Below are positions 24,501 to 32,498 of a stretch of DNA of 64,000 nt, in pieces. Under the pieces are notes generated by a model, which saw only the letters and a program-made list of their open reading frames with translations, had not been told where the DNA came from and made no database searches. Source of the DNA: Eopsaltria australis (lineage: Eukaryota; Chordata; Aves; Passeriformes; Petroicidae); contig JAVTVJ010000342.1 of the NCBI GenBank assembly GCA_034509425.1, positions 1,674,001 to 1,738,000 of the forward strand, written 5' to 3'. Positions within the stretch are counted from its first letter, which is position 1. Every line of letters starts with the position of its first letter. The translations under genes were made by a program, and so were the position numbers.

Positions 24501-27500
24501 CACTTCAGAGTAGCTGTTTTGCAGGGCTTAGTACAGAAAAATTACCTTGAAAGGCTAAAAGCAAGGATAAATGAAGGATGAGGAGCACAAGCACTGAATT
24601 TTCCTGTCCCATCATGCAAAAGATGTGGACTTGTTGCTTGGACCAATGCTGTGTGGTAGCAGTTCCTGAAAAGGGGTTGTGGTAAAACTCAGCAAACTTC
24701 TCTGCTGCTTGGATTTCTTCCTCCTGTCCAGTTTAGGGCAGAAGAGAGGGAGGTCCTCTGTCACAGCAGCAGGAGAGAGAAGAGACTGACTTGGCATGTA
24801 GGAAAGAGTGCTTGTTGTTGTGCCAGAAGAGAGAGGAGCAGCAGGAGGGGTTTGCATGGAGCAGTTGTTGGAGGAAGGAAGGATCTCTATCCCCACCTGA
24901 CCTGCTGACAGCAAGGGACAGAACTTTGGTTCAGCTGTTGTGTCTGGTCTGCATAGGTTCACAGTGAGAGTGGAACTGAGGGATGAAACGCTCCTTTGAT
25001 GTGGAACTTCTGTGCCAGGAGTTCTGTTCAAAGTGGTGGCCATAGTTGGGTGCAGGAAAGATGATCAGTAGATGGATTGAAGATATGGACAGTTTTAAAG
25101 TGGAGCTTCCAGTCTCAACCCAGAGTTACCCAATGCAACCTGGGTTTTGTGTGAACGTTCTGAAACAAAAACTAAAACCTGCTTTTGTTTCTTCTGACTT
25201 TCAGAGGCATTTCTACAGGCTGTGCTAATTTTATCCAGATTTTTTAATATTAAGTCTGAGATTACACTGCTTGAAAGTTCTTTAGTGTCTACTTGCTTCA
25301 CTTTTAACTACCCTTTGTAATAGGGTTTTTTTCTGTTAATCTTATCTAATTATAATTCAATGTAAGTCGTATATACTAATTCTTTTTTCTTTCTTATATT
25401 TTATAGATAGGGATTTCTTTTCAACCTGCTGAGGTACAAAAGAATGTTTATGCATCTGTAATAGAAGATATGATTTTAAAGGTAAGAAATTACTTCACAG
25501 GAAGGGCTTGTCTGCAACTGTATTAACTCAGTAACTAGAAAAAAAGATAGAATATCTTCATTAATGTGCATTTATCAAATCAAAGTCTGTCTTTCTGCAA
25601 GAATAGATAGATAGATAGCTGCCCAAAGAGAATCATACACTTTTGTGTGGGTTTTCAGTTTTCTGACTGATTTGTTGGCTTGGACACAGAATAATGATTT
25701 GCAAATTCTCACCACCACTAAGATAATACCGACTCATTCTGTAATTGTGAAAGTACCCCTTACTTTGTCCTTCCCTTCAGAATTGGGGGGGGGGGATCTT
25801 TCAGATCGTGTAACACTTGATTATTTTATAGAAGGTTAGCTGTATTTTCCTAAATACTGCTCAGTCACTTTGCCCAGGTTGTCTCTGCTGGGAGACTCCT
25901 GAATTCCTGCAGACATTTAACAATTCTGCCTTGTGTGAGAAACTATTTCTCTATCATAATCAGTTCTGGAAAAACAGAGAAATGGTTTTTTCACCAAAAT
26001 TTGAATATCAGGGATCTGGAGTTCTTGGATTTGGACTGAAGGCTAACACAGATTATTTCTAGCAGCACTGTGCTGTATTTCATGCCAAAGATGATTTTTG
26101 GGGTTGTTTATACAGACTGCAGCTTATCAGAAGAGGAGTTGTACAAAAGCTAATTGATTCCAGGTGGCACATGCCCTGGTGTGCCTGCCTGTGCTGTGCT
26201 CCCTGTTACTTACCACAGCTGAACTCTGATACAGACACATGCATTTGTAGACACAGATTGTAGCCATCAGGTTGCTCCATTATAATTGTAGAGTTCTGCC
26301 AGCTTTCCTCACTGAACGTTCCAGAAACCTCTCCTCTGGTCTTGATTCAGCACAGAAAGCCAAGAGCCTTAATTGGCTTCTGACTGAACCTTGGTTAAGC
26401 CAAGTGCTGGGCATATGGCTGCCCAGGCTGGGAGGTTTCTGTCAGGGTGAATTGACCCAAGCCTGGTGAGCACAGGGAGTGGGCTGGGATGCAGGTACAG
26501 GCTCCCAGGAGAATGTCTACAGTCTGCCATGTACAAAACCAGCTCTGGTGTGTGAGAGGAAGGGTCCTGAAGTGCTCTTGGAAGCACAGGCTCTGGAACG
26601 CTGGATCCAGCCTACTGGGCACATACAGCTCTGCAGGTCTGGAGGGAAAGCAGGCTGGGCAACCTGAGCTCTGTGCATCTCTGGGTCTCTTTCTGATAAA
26701 TAAACTCTTGTCTTAAGTAATAAAACTCACTCGGGCATCTTGAACTGCCCTGTGCTGATCATTTGAGGATTGAAGCGAGCCCCAGTTTCAGCTGCTCTTA
26801 CACTGATACTTGAGCAAATAGCAAGTTCCTTTGCTGTTTTTGTCATGCTGCCTCCTAATGCTGTTTCTTGTGCCAGGCCACCGAGCAGCTGATGAGTGAT
26901 ATCCTGCGGCAGGCGCTGGCTGTGGCATACCAGACAGCTCCTCACAACAGGTACAGCAGCTCTGCCACCCCTCACACCAGCACTGAGGGCTGCAGTGGCT
27001 TTGAGAGTTCAGTCAGGCTTTGTGTGGCTCACACCACAAGAGTGAGGGAATTTATGGACTTTACTCTGGGCAGATACAAGCCTTAAAAAAGAGGGTTTGT
27101 CATTTCATGGCTCCCTAGTGGGAAAGGATGGGAACATGCACATTAAAACCCGAGGCAGGATTCTCTGGTGTTGCCATACCTCAGAGCCACACTGGAAGGA
27201 CCAGCTCACTTTTGTCCCTCTCAGGTTACTGTGTAGACAATTTAGCCTGCCAGAACTTAAACAACCTAAATAATCTCTTTATTCTACTAATACACACTTT
27301 TCTGCCTCAGATGCTGAATGATTTTTATATAATCATAAAAGCATTGGAAGGGACCTTAAAGCTCATCTTGTTCCACCCCCTGGCATGTGCAGGGACACCT
27401 TCCACTATCCCAGGTTGCTCCTAGCCCTGTCCAACCTGGCCTTAGGCACTTCCAGGGATAGGGCAGCCACAGCTTCTCTGGGGAACCTGTCCGGTGCCTC

Positions 27501-28108
27501 ATCACCCTCCAACAGTAAAGAATTATTTTTTAATATCTAATGATTAGGCCACATTTTGATTTCTGTTCAGCAGCATGATTTAGGATAGCTTAAATTTATT
27601 TTAAAAACTTCAAACACTGAAGAAAACAGTCAGTTTAAATATTCACTTGTATGCAATATATAAATATTTACATAATATAAAAAAGTATGTGTACATGTTA
27701 TATTTAGAAGTACATACACAACAACTGTGCTATACAAGTTCAAGAATTCATACTTTAGTACTTGATTTTCCTGTCCCAGTGCCCGAGAGGTTTCCCCCAG
27801 TCATTTGAGTGACTTTTTTGTACTGTGATATTTTAATGCTTTCCCTGCATTGCTCTAACACCTGCTCCTAGATCCCTTTTTTGCTTTGATGGTTATTTTT
27901 TCTTTCTCCCCCCCCCCATTGGTAAATTTATTGATTTGCTGCTTTATGGACATGTGGTTTTTGTGTATTATAATAGCATCTCTGATACATTCCCTGCAGG
28001 ACTCCAAGAGAGATCACAGTGATGAATATTCACAAAGCCATCTGTAATATTCCTTTTCTTGACTTCCTCACAAACAAACATATGAAGATACTAAATGAGG
28101 AGCAATGA
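328..28108 (+). CDS. YEATS2: YEATS2, 3' part of gene (21 coding exons, partial at 5' end)
   Basis: YEATS2 is a scaffold and histone-acyl-lysine reader subunit of the nuclear ATAC (GCN5/PCAF) acetyltransferase complex. Twenty-one exons join in one frame to give 1012 residues to a TGA stop at 28106-28108; the human protein is about 1420 aa, so roughly the first 410 residues, including the YEATS domain, lie upstream. Seen here: a long Ser/Thr/Gly/Gln-rich linker with GTxLYLTTNSKNPSGKGK-type conserved patches, an octa-glycine tract, several KxE motifs, a conserved WCRCHGYTPPDP block, a Glu/Lys-rich stretch, and a final segment (exons 19-21) with histone-fold character. In the family this C-terminal fold is reported to pair with NC2-beta. 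All introns are GT-AG and every junction phase matches. No frameshift or premature stop is seen. The gene is convergent with MAP6D1. Identification is by recognition of the exon peptides and is near certain. Confidence 0.96.
1387..1446 (+). repeat. (TTTTGG/TTTG)n low-complexity tract
   Basis: T/G-only tract with alternating GTTTTGGTTTGG blocks ending in a poly-T run, inside a YEATS2 intron. Confidence 0.8.
2441..2599 (+). CDS. YEATS2: YEATS2 coding exon (window exon 2)
   Basis: Pro/Ser/Thr-rich: SPISTPSPSPLPRTPTSTP followed by a conserved SVINNPYVIVDKPG stretch. 159 nt, phase 1 in and out, acceptor TAAG at 2437-2440, donor GTGTGT at 2600. Confidence 0.95.
4984..5087 (+). CDS. YEATS2: YEATS2 coding exon (window exon 3)
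   Basis: Encodes GSPTSKLSSG through GTGSPVSKTHG to TSAVK. Enters in phase 1 and exits in phase 0 at donor GTAATG. Its last codon is the Lys of a VKQE motif completed by the next exon. Confidence 0.94.
6911..6953 (-). mobile_element. CR1 retrotransposon 3'-end fragment
   Basis: About 43 bp reading AGAATCACAGAATGACTGAG then GGCAGAGACCTCTGGAGATC. This is the reverse complement of the CR1 3' terminus, with its octamer-type tail. Inside a YEATS2 intron. Confidence 0.8.
7269..7376 (+). CDS. YEATS2: YEATS2 coding exon (window exon 4)
   Basis: 36 whole codons, QEDSLFATMPPLCPIGSHSK to GGLGAFTK. The acceptor is the first of two adjacent CAGs (TTGCAG/CAG), so a one-codon NAGNAG-type alternative that drops the initial Gln is possible. 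Donor GTATTC. Confidence 0.95.
8400..8570 (+). CDS. YEATS2: YEATS2 coding exon (window exon 5)
   Basis: 57 whole codons, VIIKQEPGELPQQ, an Ala/Pro-rich insert, then VQQYVTVKGSHMLALSPQK to VQSK. It holds an IKQE SUMO-type motif. Much richer in GC and CpG than its neighbours. Acceptor CCCAG, donor GTAAGG. Confidence 0.95.
8845..9155 (+). mobile_element. LTR-like element (solo LTR of an old endogenous retrovirus, probable)
   Basis: The segment carries an AATAAA signal near its 3' end (about 9085) followed by a pyrimidine-rich stretch, and ends GGCATCACA, the same ending as the LTR-like element at 21429-21802. A TGTGAC at 8927 could be the true start, with the upstream part belonging to something else. 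No target-site duplication was seen and no viral protein is encoded. Family not assigned. Confidence 0.45.
10133..10166 (+). repeat. (ATCCC/ATCCT)n pentanucleotide repeat
   Basis: About seven imperfect ATCCC/ATCCT units ending 11 bases before the exon at 10178. It effectively supplies the polypyrimidine tract of that acceptor. Confidence 0.9.
10178..10436 (+). CDS. YEATS2: YEATS2 coding exon (window exon 6)
   Basis: Encodes VVGVPVGSALQSTVKQAVAI, then SGGQILVAK and AKAIVSGGGGTIVAQ, two similar Ser-Gly-Gly turns in a beta-prone, Val/Ile-rich low-complexity context. 259 nt, phase 0 in, phase 1 out. The acceptor follows a pyrimidine-rich pentanucleotide repeat. Confidence 0.96.
11147..11308 (+). 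CDS. YEATS2: YEATS2 coding exon (window exon 7)
   Basis: Highly conserved block: MATLQLPATNLANLANLPPG, then TKLYLTTNSKNPSGKGK and LLIPQGAILRATNNA. Phase 1 in and out. The donor GTTAGT is slightly non-consensus at +3. Confidence 0.96.
12214..12338 (+). CDS. YEATS2: YEATS2 coding exon (window exon 8, poly-Gly)
   Basis: LQSGSSTNS, then eight consecutive Gly codons, all GGA (12243-12266), then TQSTSSNLSQHLTYTSYILK and QTPQ. The Gly tract is the variable part of the family; the HLTYTSYILKQTPQ end is conserved. Acceptor CACAG, donor GTCAGT. Confidence 0.95.
12695..12850 (+). CDS. YEATS2: YEATS2 coding exon (window exon 9)
   Basis: 52 whole codons, GTFLVGQPSPQGSGKQLTPA to VITGQKTALFTQ. Phase 0 at both ends, acceptor GCAG, donor GTAATG. 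Confidence 0.95.
13565..13735 (+). CDS. YEATS2: YEATS2 coding exon (window exon 10)
   Basis: 57 whole codons, AASSGQTSLVKISDGSIKSV, then SKPGTTVLRVSGGVITTAAP to NGVAQ. Contains another VSGGVI turn like those in exon 6. Acceptor AAAG, donor GTGAGG. Confidence 0.95.
14432..14630 (+). CDS. YEATS2: YEATS2 coding exon (window exon 11)
   Basis: QTDNAGSSSSSSGAPAVKTP, then QICVSQSQSTSSAVNKTAAS to TGKATVSG. Ser-rich and the least conserved exon of the set, but the ends (CVSQ, GKATVSG) fit the family. Phase 0 in, phase 1 out. Confidence 0.93.
17195..17326 (+). CDS. YEATS2: YEATS2 coding exon (window exon 12)
   Basis: LLKIHSNQSSPQQAVLTVPS, then SGGVQTILMPMNK. Phase 1 in and out, acceptor CTTGCAG, donor GTAAAG. 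Confidence 0.96.
17547..17567 (+). repeat. C10-T11 homopolymer tract
   Basis: Ten C followed by eleven T, part of the polypyrimidine tract of the acceptor at 17580-17581. Confidence 0.95.
17582..17680 (+). CDS. YEATS2: YEATS2 coding exon (window exon 13)
   Basis: VLQSLSTSKVSAVSAVTAAS to STAPIAK; a low-complexity Ser/Ala/Val exon. Phase 1 in and out. The acceptor is preceded by an extreme C10-T11 tract at 17547-17567. Confidence 0.92.
18669..18780 (+). CDS. YEATS2: YEATS2 coding exon (window exon 14)
   Basis: VKMEPDSTGQN to EAVKTEESSELGNYVI. Carries two KxE SUMO-type motifs (18669-18679 and 18737-18748). Enters phase 1 and exits phase 2 at donor GTAATT. Confidence 0.95.
19968..20041 (+). CDS. 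YEATS2: YEATS2 coding exon (window exon 15)
   Basis: IEYLENIQQLLTAIVKKVPL then IAEK; an amphipathic helix-like segment conserved in the family. 74 nt, acceptor TTGCAG, donor GTAAGC. Confidence 0.95.
20252..20269 (+). repeat. poly-T tract
   Basis: Eighteen consecutive T in a YEATS2 intron. No source element is recognised next to it. Confidence 0.9.
20791..20812. repeat. Near-perfect palindrome
   Basis: AGGCAGACCT, spacer AC, AGGTCTGCCT: perfect 10-bp arms in the YEATS2 intron between window exons 15 and 16. Confidence 0.9.
21079..21158 (+). CDS. YEATS2: YEATS2 coding exon (window exon 16)
   Basis: SEDVSSFCASSVEQYYSWNI then GKRRAAE; the EQYYxWNIGKRRAAEWQRA block spans this junction. Phase 1 in, phase 0 out. 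Confidence 0.96.
21429..21802 (+). mobile_element. Solo LTR-like element with TGTGATGC/GCATCACA ends
   Basis: A 374-bp segment bounded by perfect 8-bp inverted ends, TGTGATGC and GCATCACA. That is the TG...CA form expected of a retroviral LTR. It is richer in GC and CpG than the surrounding intron and has an ATTAAA near 21722. No internal retroviral genes are next to it, so it reads as a solo LTR. An obvious target-site duplication is not visible, so the exact ends or the class may be wrong. Confidence 0.6.
22491..22692 (+). CDS. YEATS2: YEATS2 coding exon (window exon 17)
   Basis: WQRAMTVRKILQEIVEKHPR, then TPLKTKHVVHWCRCHGYTPP and the acidic EDSIEDVLTQIDSEP. The His/Cys-rich HWCRCHGYTPPDP core is the most conserved motif of the C-terminal half; I do not assign it a metal-binding role. 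Phase 0 in, phase 1 out. Confidence 0.97.
24066..24292 (+). CDS. YEATS2: YEATS2 coding exon (window exon 18)
   Basis: ECPSSYSSGEELCRKLEELQ, then QFLKQEPEHEEEVDILSFSE and KINIKKEQEEKQEEMKF to DTAEK. Strongly charged, coiled-coil-like, with LKQE (24131-24142) and IKKE (24200-24211). Phase 1 in, phase 0 out, donor GTAATA. Confidence 0.96.
25407..25481 (+). CDS. YEATS2: YEATS2 coding exon (window exon 19)
   Basis: 25 whole codons, IGISFQPAEVQKNVYASVIE then DMILK. This starts the histone-fold-like C-terminal segment. Acceptor TTATAG, donor GTAAGA. Confidence 0.95.
25604..25619 (+). repeat. (ATAG)n microsatellite
   Basis: About four ATAG units in the intron between window exons 19 and 20. Confidence 0.85.
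25785..25795 (+). repeat. poly-G run
   Basis: A run of about eleven G in intron sequence; prone to length error in assemblies. Confidence 0.8.
26877..26950 (+). CDS. YEATS2: YEATS2 coding exon (window exon 20)
   Basis: ATEQLMSDILRQALAVAYQT then APHN and two bases of Arg. A long predicted helix, the likely alpha-2 of the histone fold. Phase 0 in, phase 2 out, donor GTACAG. Confidence 0.96.
27325..27515 (-). mobile_element. CR1 retrotransposon fragment, reverse orientation
   Basis: Reads ATAATCATAAAAGCATTGGA then the typical GGGACCTTAAAGCTCATC, GGGACACCTTCCACTATCCC and ACTTCCAGGGATAGGGCA blocks of the reverse-complement CR1 3' end. Located in the last YEATS2 intron, 5'-truncated. Confidence 0.9.
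27908..27917 (+). repeat. poly-C run
   Basis: Ten C in the last YEATS2 intron, after a TTTCTTTCT stretch. Confidence 0.8.
28000..28108 (+). CDS. YEATS2: YEATS2 terminal coding exon (window exon 21) with stop
   Basis: RTPREITVMNIHKAICNIPF, LDFLTNKHMKILNEEQ, TGA at 28106-28108. The REITVxNIHxAI pattern fits the loop 2/helix 3 part of a histone fold. The exon continues as the 3' UTR. Confidence 0.97.
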
Positions 28109-30424
28109 AATAGAGCAGAGAAGATGCTACAGGAAAGGTGGATTTATGACTGAAGTTGGGTTGACAAATCCAGTATTTCTGTAGGACACTTACATTTATA
28201 ACATTGGGCTACTAGATTGTTACCTCCAATTAAAGATGCACCTTAATGCAACAAAATGATGCTCTGTTCCAAATCAAGTTGTTAAATGTCAGTGTTTACT
28301 TGGTAAGTGTATGTTCAGTGGCTGAACAAACATTGTCAGTTTGCATCGAGTTGCTAGCTGTGAGAGACTCCACAGGCCTGGTCCCTCTGAGACAGCTCTG
28401 CTGCTGAGACTGAACTGGTTTCTAGGATAAGAAATGATGTTTTTTAATGCAGTCTACATTTGAGTTGGTTTCCCCATGCAGTGAGCAGGGCACTTGCTTT
28501 GGCACTCTGAATATGAGAAAAGTCAAAGGCAGCTCTTGAAGGCGGGCCATTTGAGTAGATGGGTGGATTAGGTGTGGATTTGGGGGAGCAGAAGGCTGAT
28601 GGCTGCAGCAGATTGGGCCATTCTTGCCTGAGCATGATGTACATGACTGAGTACACAGCTGGGTAGGCTTGTCAGCACCTTACTCAGCTAAGTGCCACCT
28701 AACCAAACCTCTTGCCTCTCTAGAGGAGGTGTCAGGTGCCACCTTTTGTAGTCACCTTGGAAAGGGTAGAGTGGCACATCCTCAAGCAAGATGAACAAAC
28801 CATGATCAGGCTTGGAAAGATTTGACTGACCACTTGTCCTGCATGGGAAAGGAGAGGAACAAGGACGATATTCAGTGTTTGTGGGCTTGGGCTGGCTGAA
28901 AAGCTTCGCTTGCCCAGCGAGTGCCTCCCCAGGCTGCCAGGAGGTTTGAAGAGTGCTGGAGGGCAGGTGTCCAGCAGTGTTCTGCAAGTCTTAATGATGT
29001 AGCAGTGTTCACCAAGTATCAGCCTAAACTGTGAAGTGCTGTGGGAGCAGCGCTGCTTTGGCTTAAGTTCTGCTCAACAGAGAGGCCTGGTAGGATGGAA
29101 AAATCAAAGATATGCTGCTTGTGGGGAGATCTTCTGATGTCTTGACTGCAGGAAGAAGTTCTGCTACTAACCCCAGCACTTACCTGTCTCAGGAACACCA
29201 CTGGTGAGGGAGACATGTCTGCAGCCTGGCTGTCAACACCTTGCTGAAGAAAGCTTCGTTGGCAACATCCTGACCACCCCACATCCACCACCCCTTTGTC
29301 CTGCCCCATGGGTGCTTGCTGGTAGTGTGAATAAGCCATTGTGAAGTTGGTGGGACTCCTGTGGGACTGTTGCGCTTTCAGCATGCTTGTTTTGTCTGGC
29401 AGTGCTGTCACGGGTGGAGCATGGGCCAAACAGCCAGAACCTCCAGTGCGCTGATCTCAGCTGGGTCTCTGATCTGCTGCATGGCCTTTGATCTAATCAC
29501 TCTGTGCCTCAGTTTCCCCATCTCTGAGCATGGGGAGCAGGATACCTACCTCACAGGGGTGTACTGAGGCCTCGCTCTTGTTGGTGCCGTGCTTTGACAA
29601 TACAAAGCCTTTTATAAACATTAAACTACAGTTATCTTTCTTGGCCTGGGGTAGGAGCAGAATGTTATCTTTTGGTGCTTTTTTGGGGCTAGAAGACAGG
29701 TGATGGTAACTACAGTAGTGTGCAGGAACTGTGAAAAATGCTTCAGTCAGAGGGTGCTTTCAGACTTGGAAGGAGAGTAGCATAAGTTTGATGCAGTTGT
29801 TAAACTGAAGAAGGGACTATGTACCTCAGATGGGATGCTGCCTGTCTTCTCCACCTTAAATAAAACAGGTCTGCAGGAAAGCCCCCTCAGCTCATCACAG
29901 CTAACAGGGAGCTGCAGTTCTGTTCAACGTAAGAGTGGCAGAACCTGGCCCCTGAATCTAGGAAATGGGACCAATGGATGAAATCCAAACAGCATTCAGA
30001 GAAGGACTTAAATGCCCCTAGGAAGGACATTACAGATGCTCTGGATTCAAAAGCTAATCCTGGCTTGTTCGGGTGAGCTGAGAGCAGGATTGCCTGCGAA
30101 AGGAAAGGGCACAGCTTAGCCCTGACATTACTTTATCAGCGGAGGTCAGTGTGATAGAGTTGAGCAGCAGTGATTATGTTTCAGCTCAGTGTTGAGTTGG
30201 GAGGAATCCAGGTAGCTGGGGAGCTGCAGGCCCCATGCTTTGTGGGCTGTAGTGAACTTGGGGTCTGTACTGCTCTCGGGCATCCCTGTACACTGCTTTT
30301 ATGAAAGAGAAGGGCATTTTCAAGATCCCTGTCACTATCACGAGAGCCTGCAGGTGATGTGGGAACAGCCTTTTGGGCAAACTCAGTCGTGCTATGATCT
30401 GCAATGACCTTGAGTACTGTGTGC

Positions 30425-30905
30425 AGTTTTGGGTGCCACAATATAAAAAAAGACTAAGCTATTGGAGAGCATCCAAAGGAGGGCCACAAGGATGCCAAAG
30501 GGTCTGGGGCAAAGCCGTATGAGGAGCAGCTGAGGTCACTTGGTCTGTTCAGCCTGGAGGAGACTGAGGGGAGACCTCACTGTGGTCTTCAGCATCCTCC
30601 TGAGGGGCAGGGACCGGTCTCCTCACTCTCGTGACCAGTGGCAGGACCCCAGGGAATGGCAGGAAGCTGAGTTAGAGGAGGTGTAGGTTGAGTATCAGGA
30701 GAAAGCTCTTCACCCAGAGGGTGGGTGGGTACTGGAACAGGCTCCCCAGGGCAGCGGGCACAACACCAAACCTGTCTGAGTTCAAGAAGTGTTTGCACAA
30801 CGTTCTCAGACACGTGGTGTGACTTGGAGTGACCTGTGCAGGGCCAGGAGTTGGACTTGGTGATCCTTGTGGGTCCCTTCCAACTCAGCATGTTCTGTGA
30901 TTCTG
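30425..30905 (+). mobile_element. CR1 retrotransposon 3' segment
   Basis: About 480 bp with the hallmark CR1 blocks in order: GGAGGGCCACAAGGATG, TTCAGCCTGGAGGAGACTGA, GGGGAGACCTCA, AAGCTCTTCACCCAGAGGGT, GAACAGGCTCCCCAGGGCAG, and a GGGTCCCTTCCAACTCAGCA ending followed by ATTCTGTA. 5'-truncated, and inside the probable YEATS2 3' UTR in sense orientation. Confidence 0.93.
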
Positions 30906-31582
30906 TATACGTGCATTTCCAGCCCCTGCCTCTCGCAGGCTTTTTTTCTGGGATCCTGGTAACACCCAGAGCAGCTTTTGAGGATGCAGGAGCTCGTCTT
31001 TGGGCATCTGTTTGCAAATTGTGGCTTCTTTGCCTGTGTCCTGCTTTTCTGTGAGGAGTGGAGTTTCAGAAAAAGTCCTGAACCTGGCCCTCAAGCAGGC
31101 AGGTACAGACCCCTCCTTCTTAATGGGGTTCTTGTAGTGGAGATCTATTGCTACATTTCTGAGCAACCACAGGTTATTCTCCTAGGAGATGCTATATTAT
31201 TAGTATATAAAGTTTGCTGAAGAAAAATAAGCTGTTAAAAGCAGATAGAAAATGACACATTTGTTTAGTTCTTCAGATGTAGGAAACATTTGCAACAAGT
31301 TCTTTGCATTTTGAATAGTGGTGGGAGAAAAATTTGTTGGTGAGAAGTTCCTGTGGGAATTGCTTGGAGATGAGTTAGAGGTTGTGGAATTTCACACATC
31401 CCTTCAGGTGTTTGTGGAATGCTGCAGGTGCGGTGTGTTGAAATGTTACAGTATGTTTCTCTGGCTTTCTGAAGAGTTAAAGATCTCTTTACAAATACTG
31501 CCCCTATTTGTAATGCTGAGTGTTTAAATCCTTCATGTTATCTGTATTATACTGTATAATTGTGTAATATACGTATGTTTAC

Positions 31583-31588
31583 AATAAA
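31583..31588 (+). terminator. YEATS2: AATAAA poly(A) signal, candidate end of YEATS2
   Basis: Canonical hexamer in an AT-rich context, with a T-rich and GT-containing stretch within 30 bases downstream. It lies beyond the last clearly UTR-like sequence and just before intergenic repeats. Confidence 0.55.
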
Positions 31589-31981
31589 TTCTTTTATTAG
31601 CTGTGCTGGGATTGTCTTGACTGTCACCTGTCACTCAAAGTTTCTCCAGATCTACAGATATTTTTGTGCTCTGTGTATTCAGAATGTCATAGTTAGTTCT
31701 GGATAAGAATTGGTGGTTGAGGAATTGATCTGAAGGAAAAGGAAATTTTTCCCTTTTCTAGTTATTTAAAAAAACTCCTGGGGGAAGGGAAGCAAGGAGC
31801 TGAGCTCCTCCAACCTTTCATCTTCCAGAGCAGCCTGTTTAAATAGCAAGTCATTGGTTTGTGTGGAAGACTTCTGAAAAGTGAGTTGAGGTTGGCCAGC
31901 TGCCAGACACCCACCCAGCTCCTCTCACTCCCCTTTGGAACTCAGGAGACAGTAACATATCTCACTTGGGTCAGGATAATG

Positions 31982-32142
31982 TACCACAGAATCATTTAAG
32001 TTTGGAAAACACCTCTAAGGTCATCAAGTCCAATAGTTACCCCAGCAATGCCAAGCCCACTGCTAACCACGTCCACAAGCCACATCTATGTGTCTTTTAA
32101 ATGCTGCCACAGATGGGATGGCACCACTGCCCTGGGAACATC
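31982..32142 (-). mobile_element. CR1 retrotransposon fragment, reverse orientation
   Basis: Starts ACAGAATCATTTAAGTTTGG with ACCTCTAAGGTCATCAAGTC, then the CCACATCTATGTGTCTTTTA region. This matches the reverse complement of another CR1 subfamily. It abuts unrelated repeat-like sequence at about 32150. Confidence 0.88.
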
Positions 32143-32149
32143 AACGCAG

Positions 32150-32498
32150 TCTGTAGGTAAAAACAGACATCACATACTGGTTACTGCCATAGGCAAAACA
32201 GGCTCGACTCGGGGAAAATTAGTTGAACTCATCGCCAAATGGAAGCTGGATGGTGAGAGGCAAAGACAAAAAAAATCACCAACCTCCCCCAAAAACCGGG
32301 AAAAAAGCCCCAAAAAACCCCAAAATGCTTTCTCCCCTCGACTTCTTTTCTTTCTCAGACTGATGTCTTCAGTCCTTCACTGCTAATTGCTGCCTCCTCC
32401 CTCCCTCAGGCCGGCCCCGGCTCCTCGAAGGGCTTCGGCCCCCTCAGCTGCCCGGGGGCAGCGGAACCGGCGGTGTCCGACACGGGGCAGCCTCTGCC
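32150..32498 (+). repeat. Unassigned dispersed-repeat-like segment next to the minisatellite
   Basis: Begins near GTAAAAACAGACATCACATA and runs through CAAAACAGGCTCGACTCGGG into A/C-rich then pyrimidine/GC-rich sequence. From memory the first part resembles a dispersed avian LTR-retrotransposon-derived repeat, but I could not verify this. No coding function is seen, although short open frames exist. Confidence 0.4.

Larger units (their letters stand above)
28109..31605 (+). other. YEATS2: YEATS2 3' UTR (probable)
   Basis: Sequence from the stop codon to just past AATAAA at 31583-31588, the best-looking terminal poly(A) signal, which is followed by a T/G-rich stretch. Closer candidates exist: ATTAAA at 28229 and 29620, AATAAA at 29859. 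The interval contains a CR1 insertion (about 30425-30905). The 3' end is inferred; transcript data could place it elsewhere. Confidence 0.6.
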
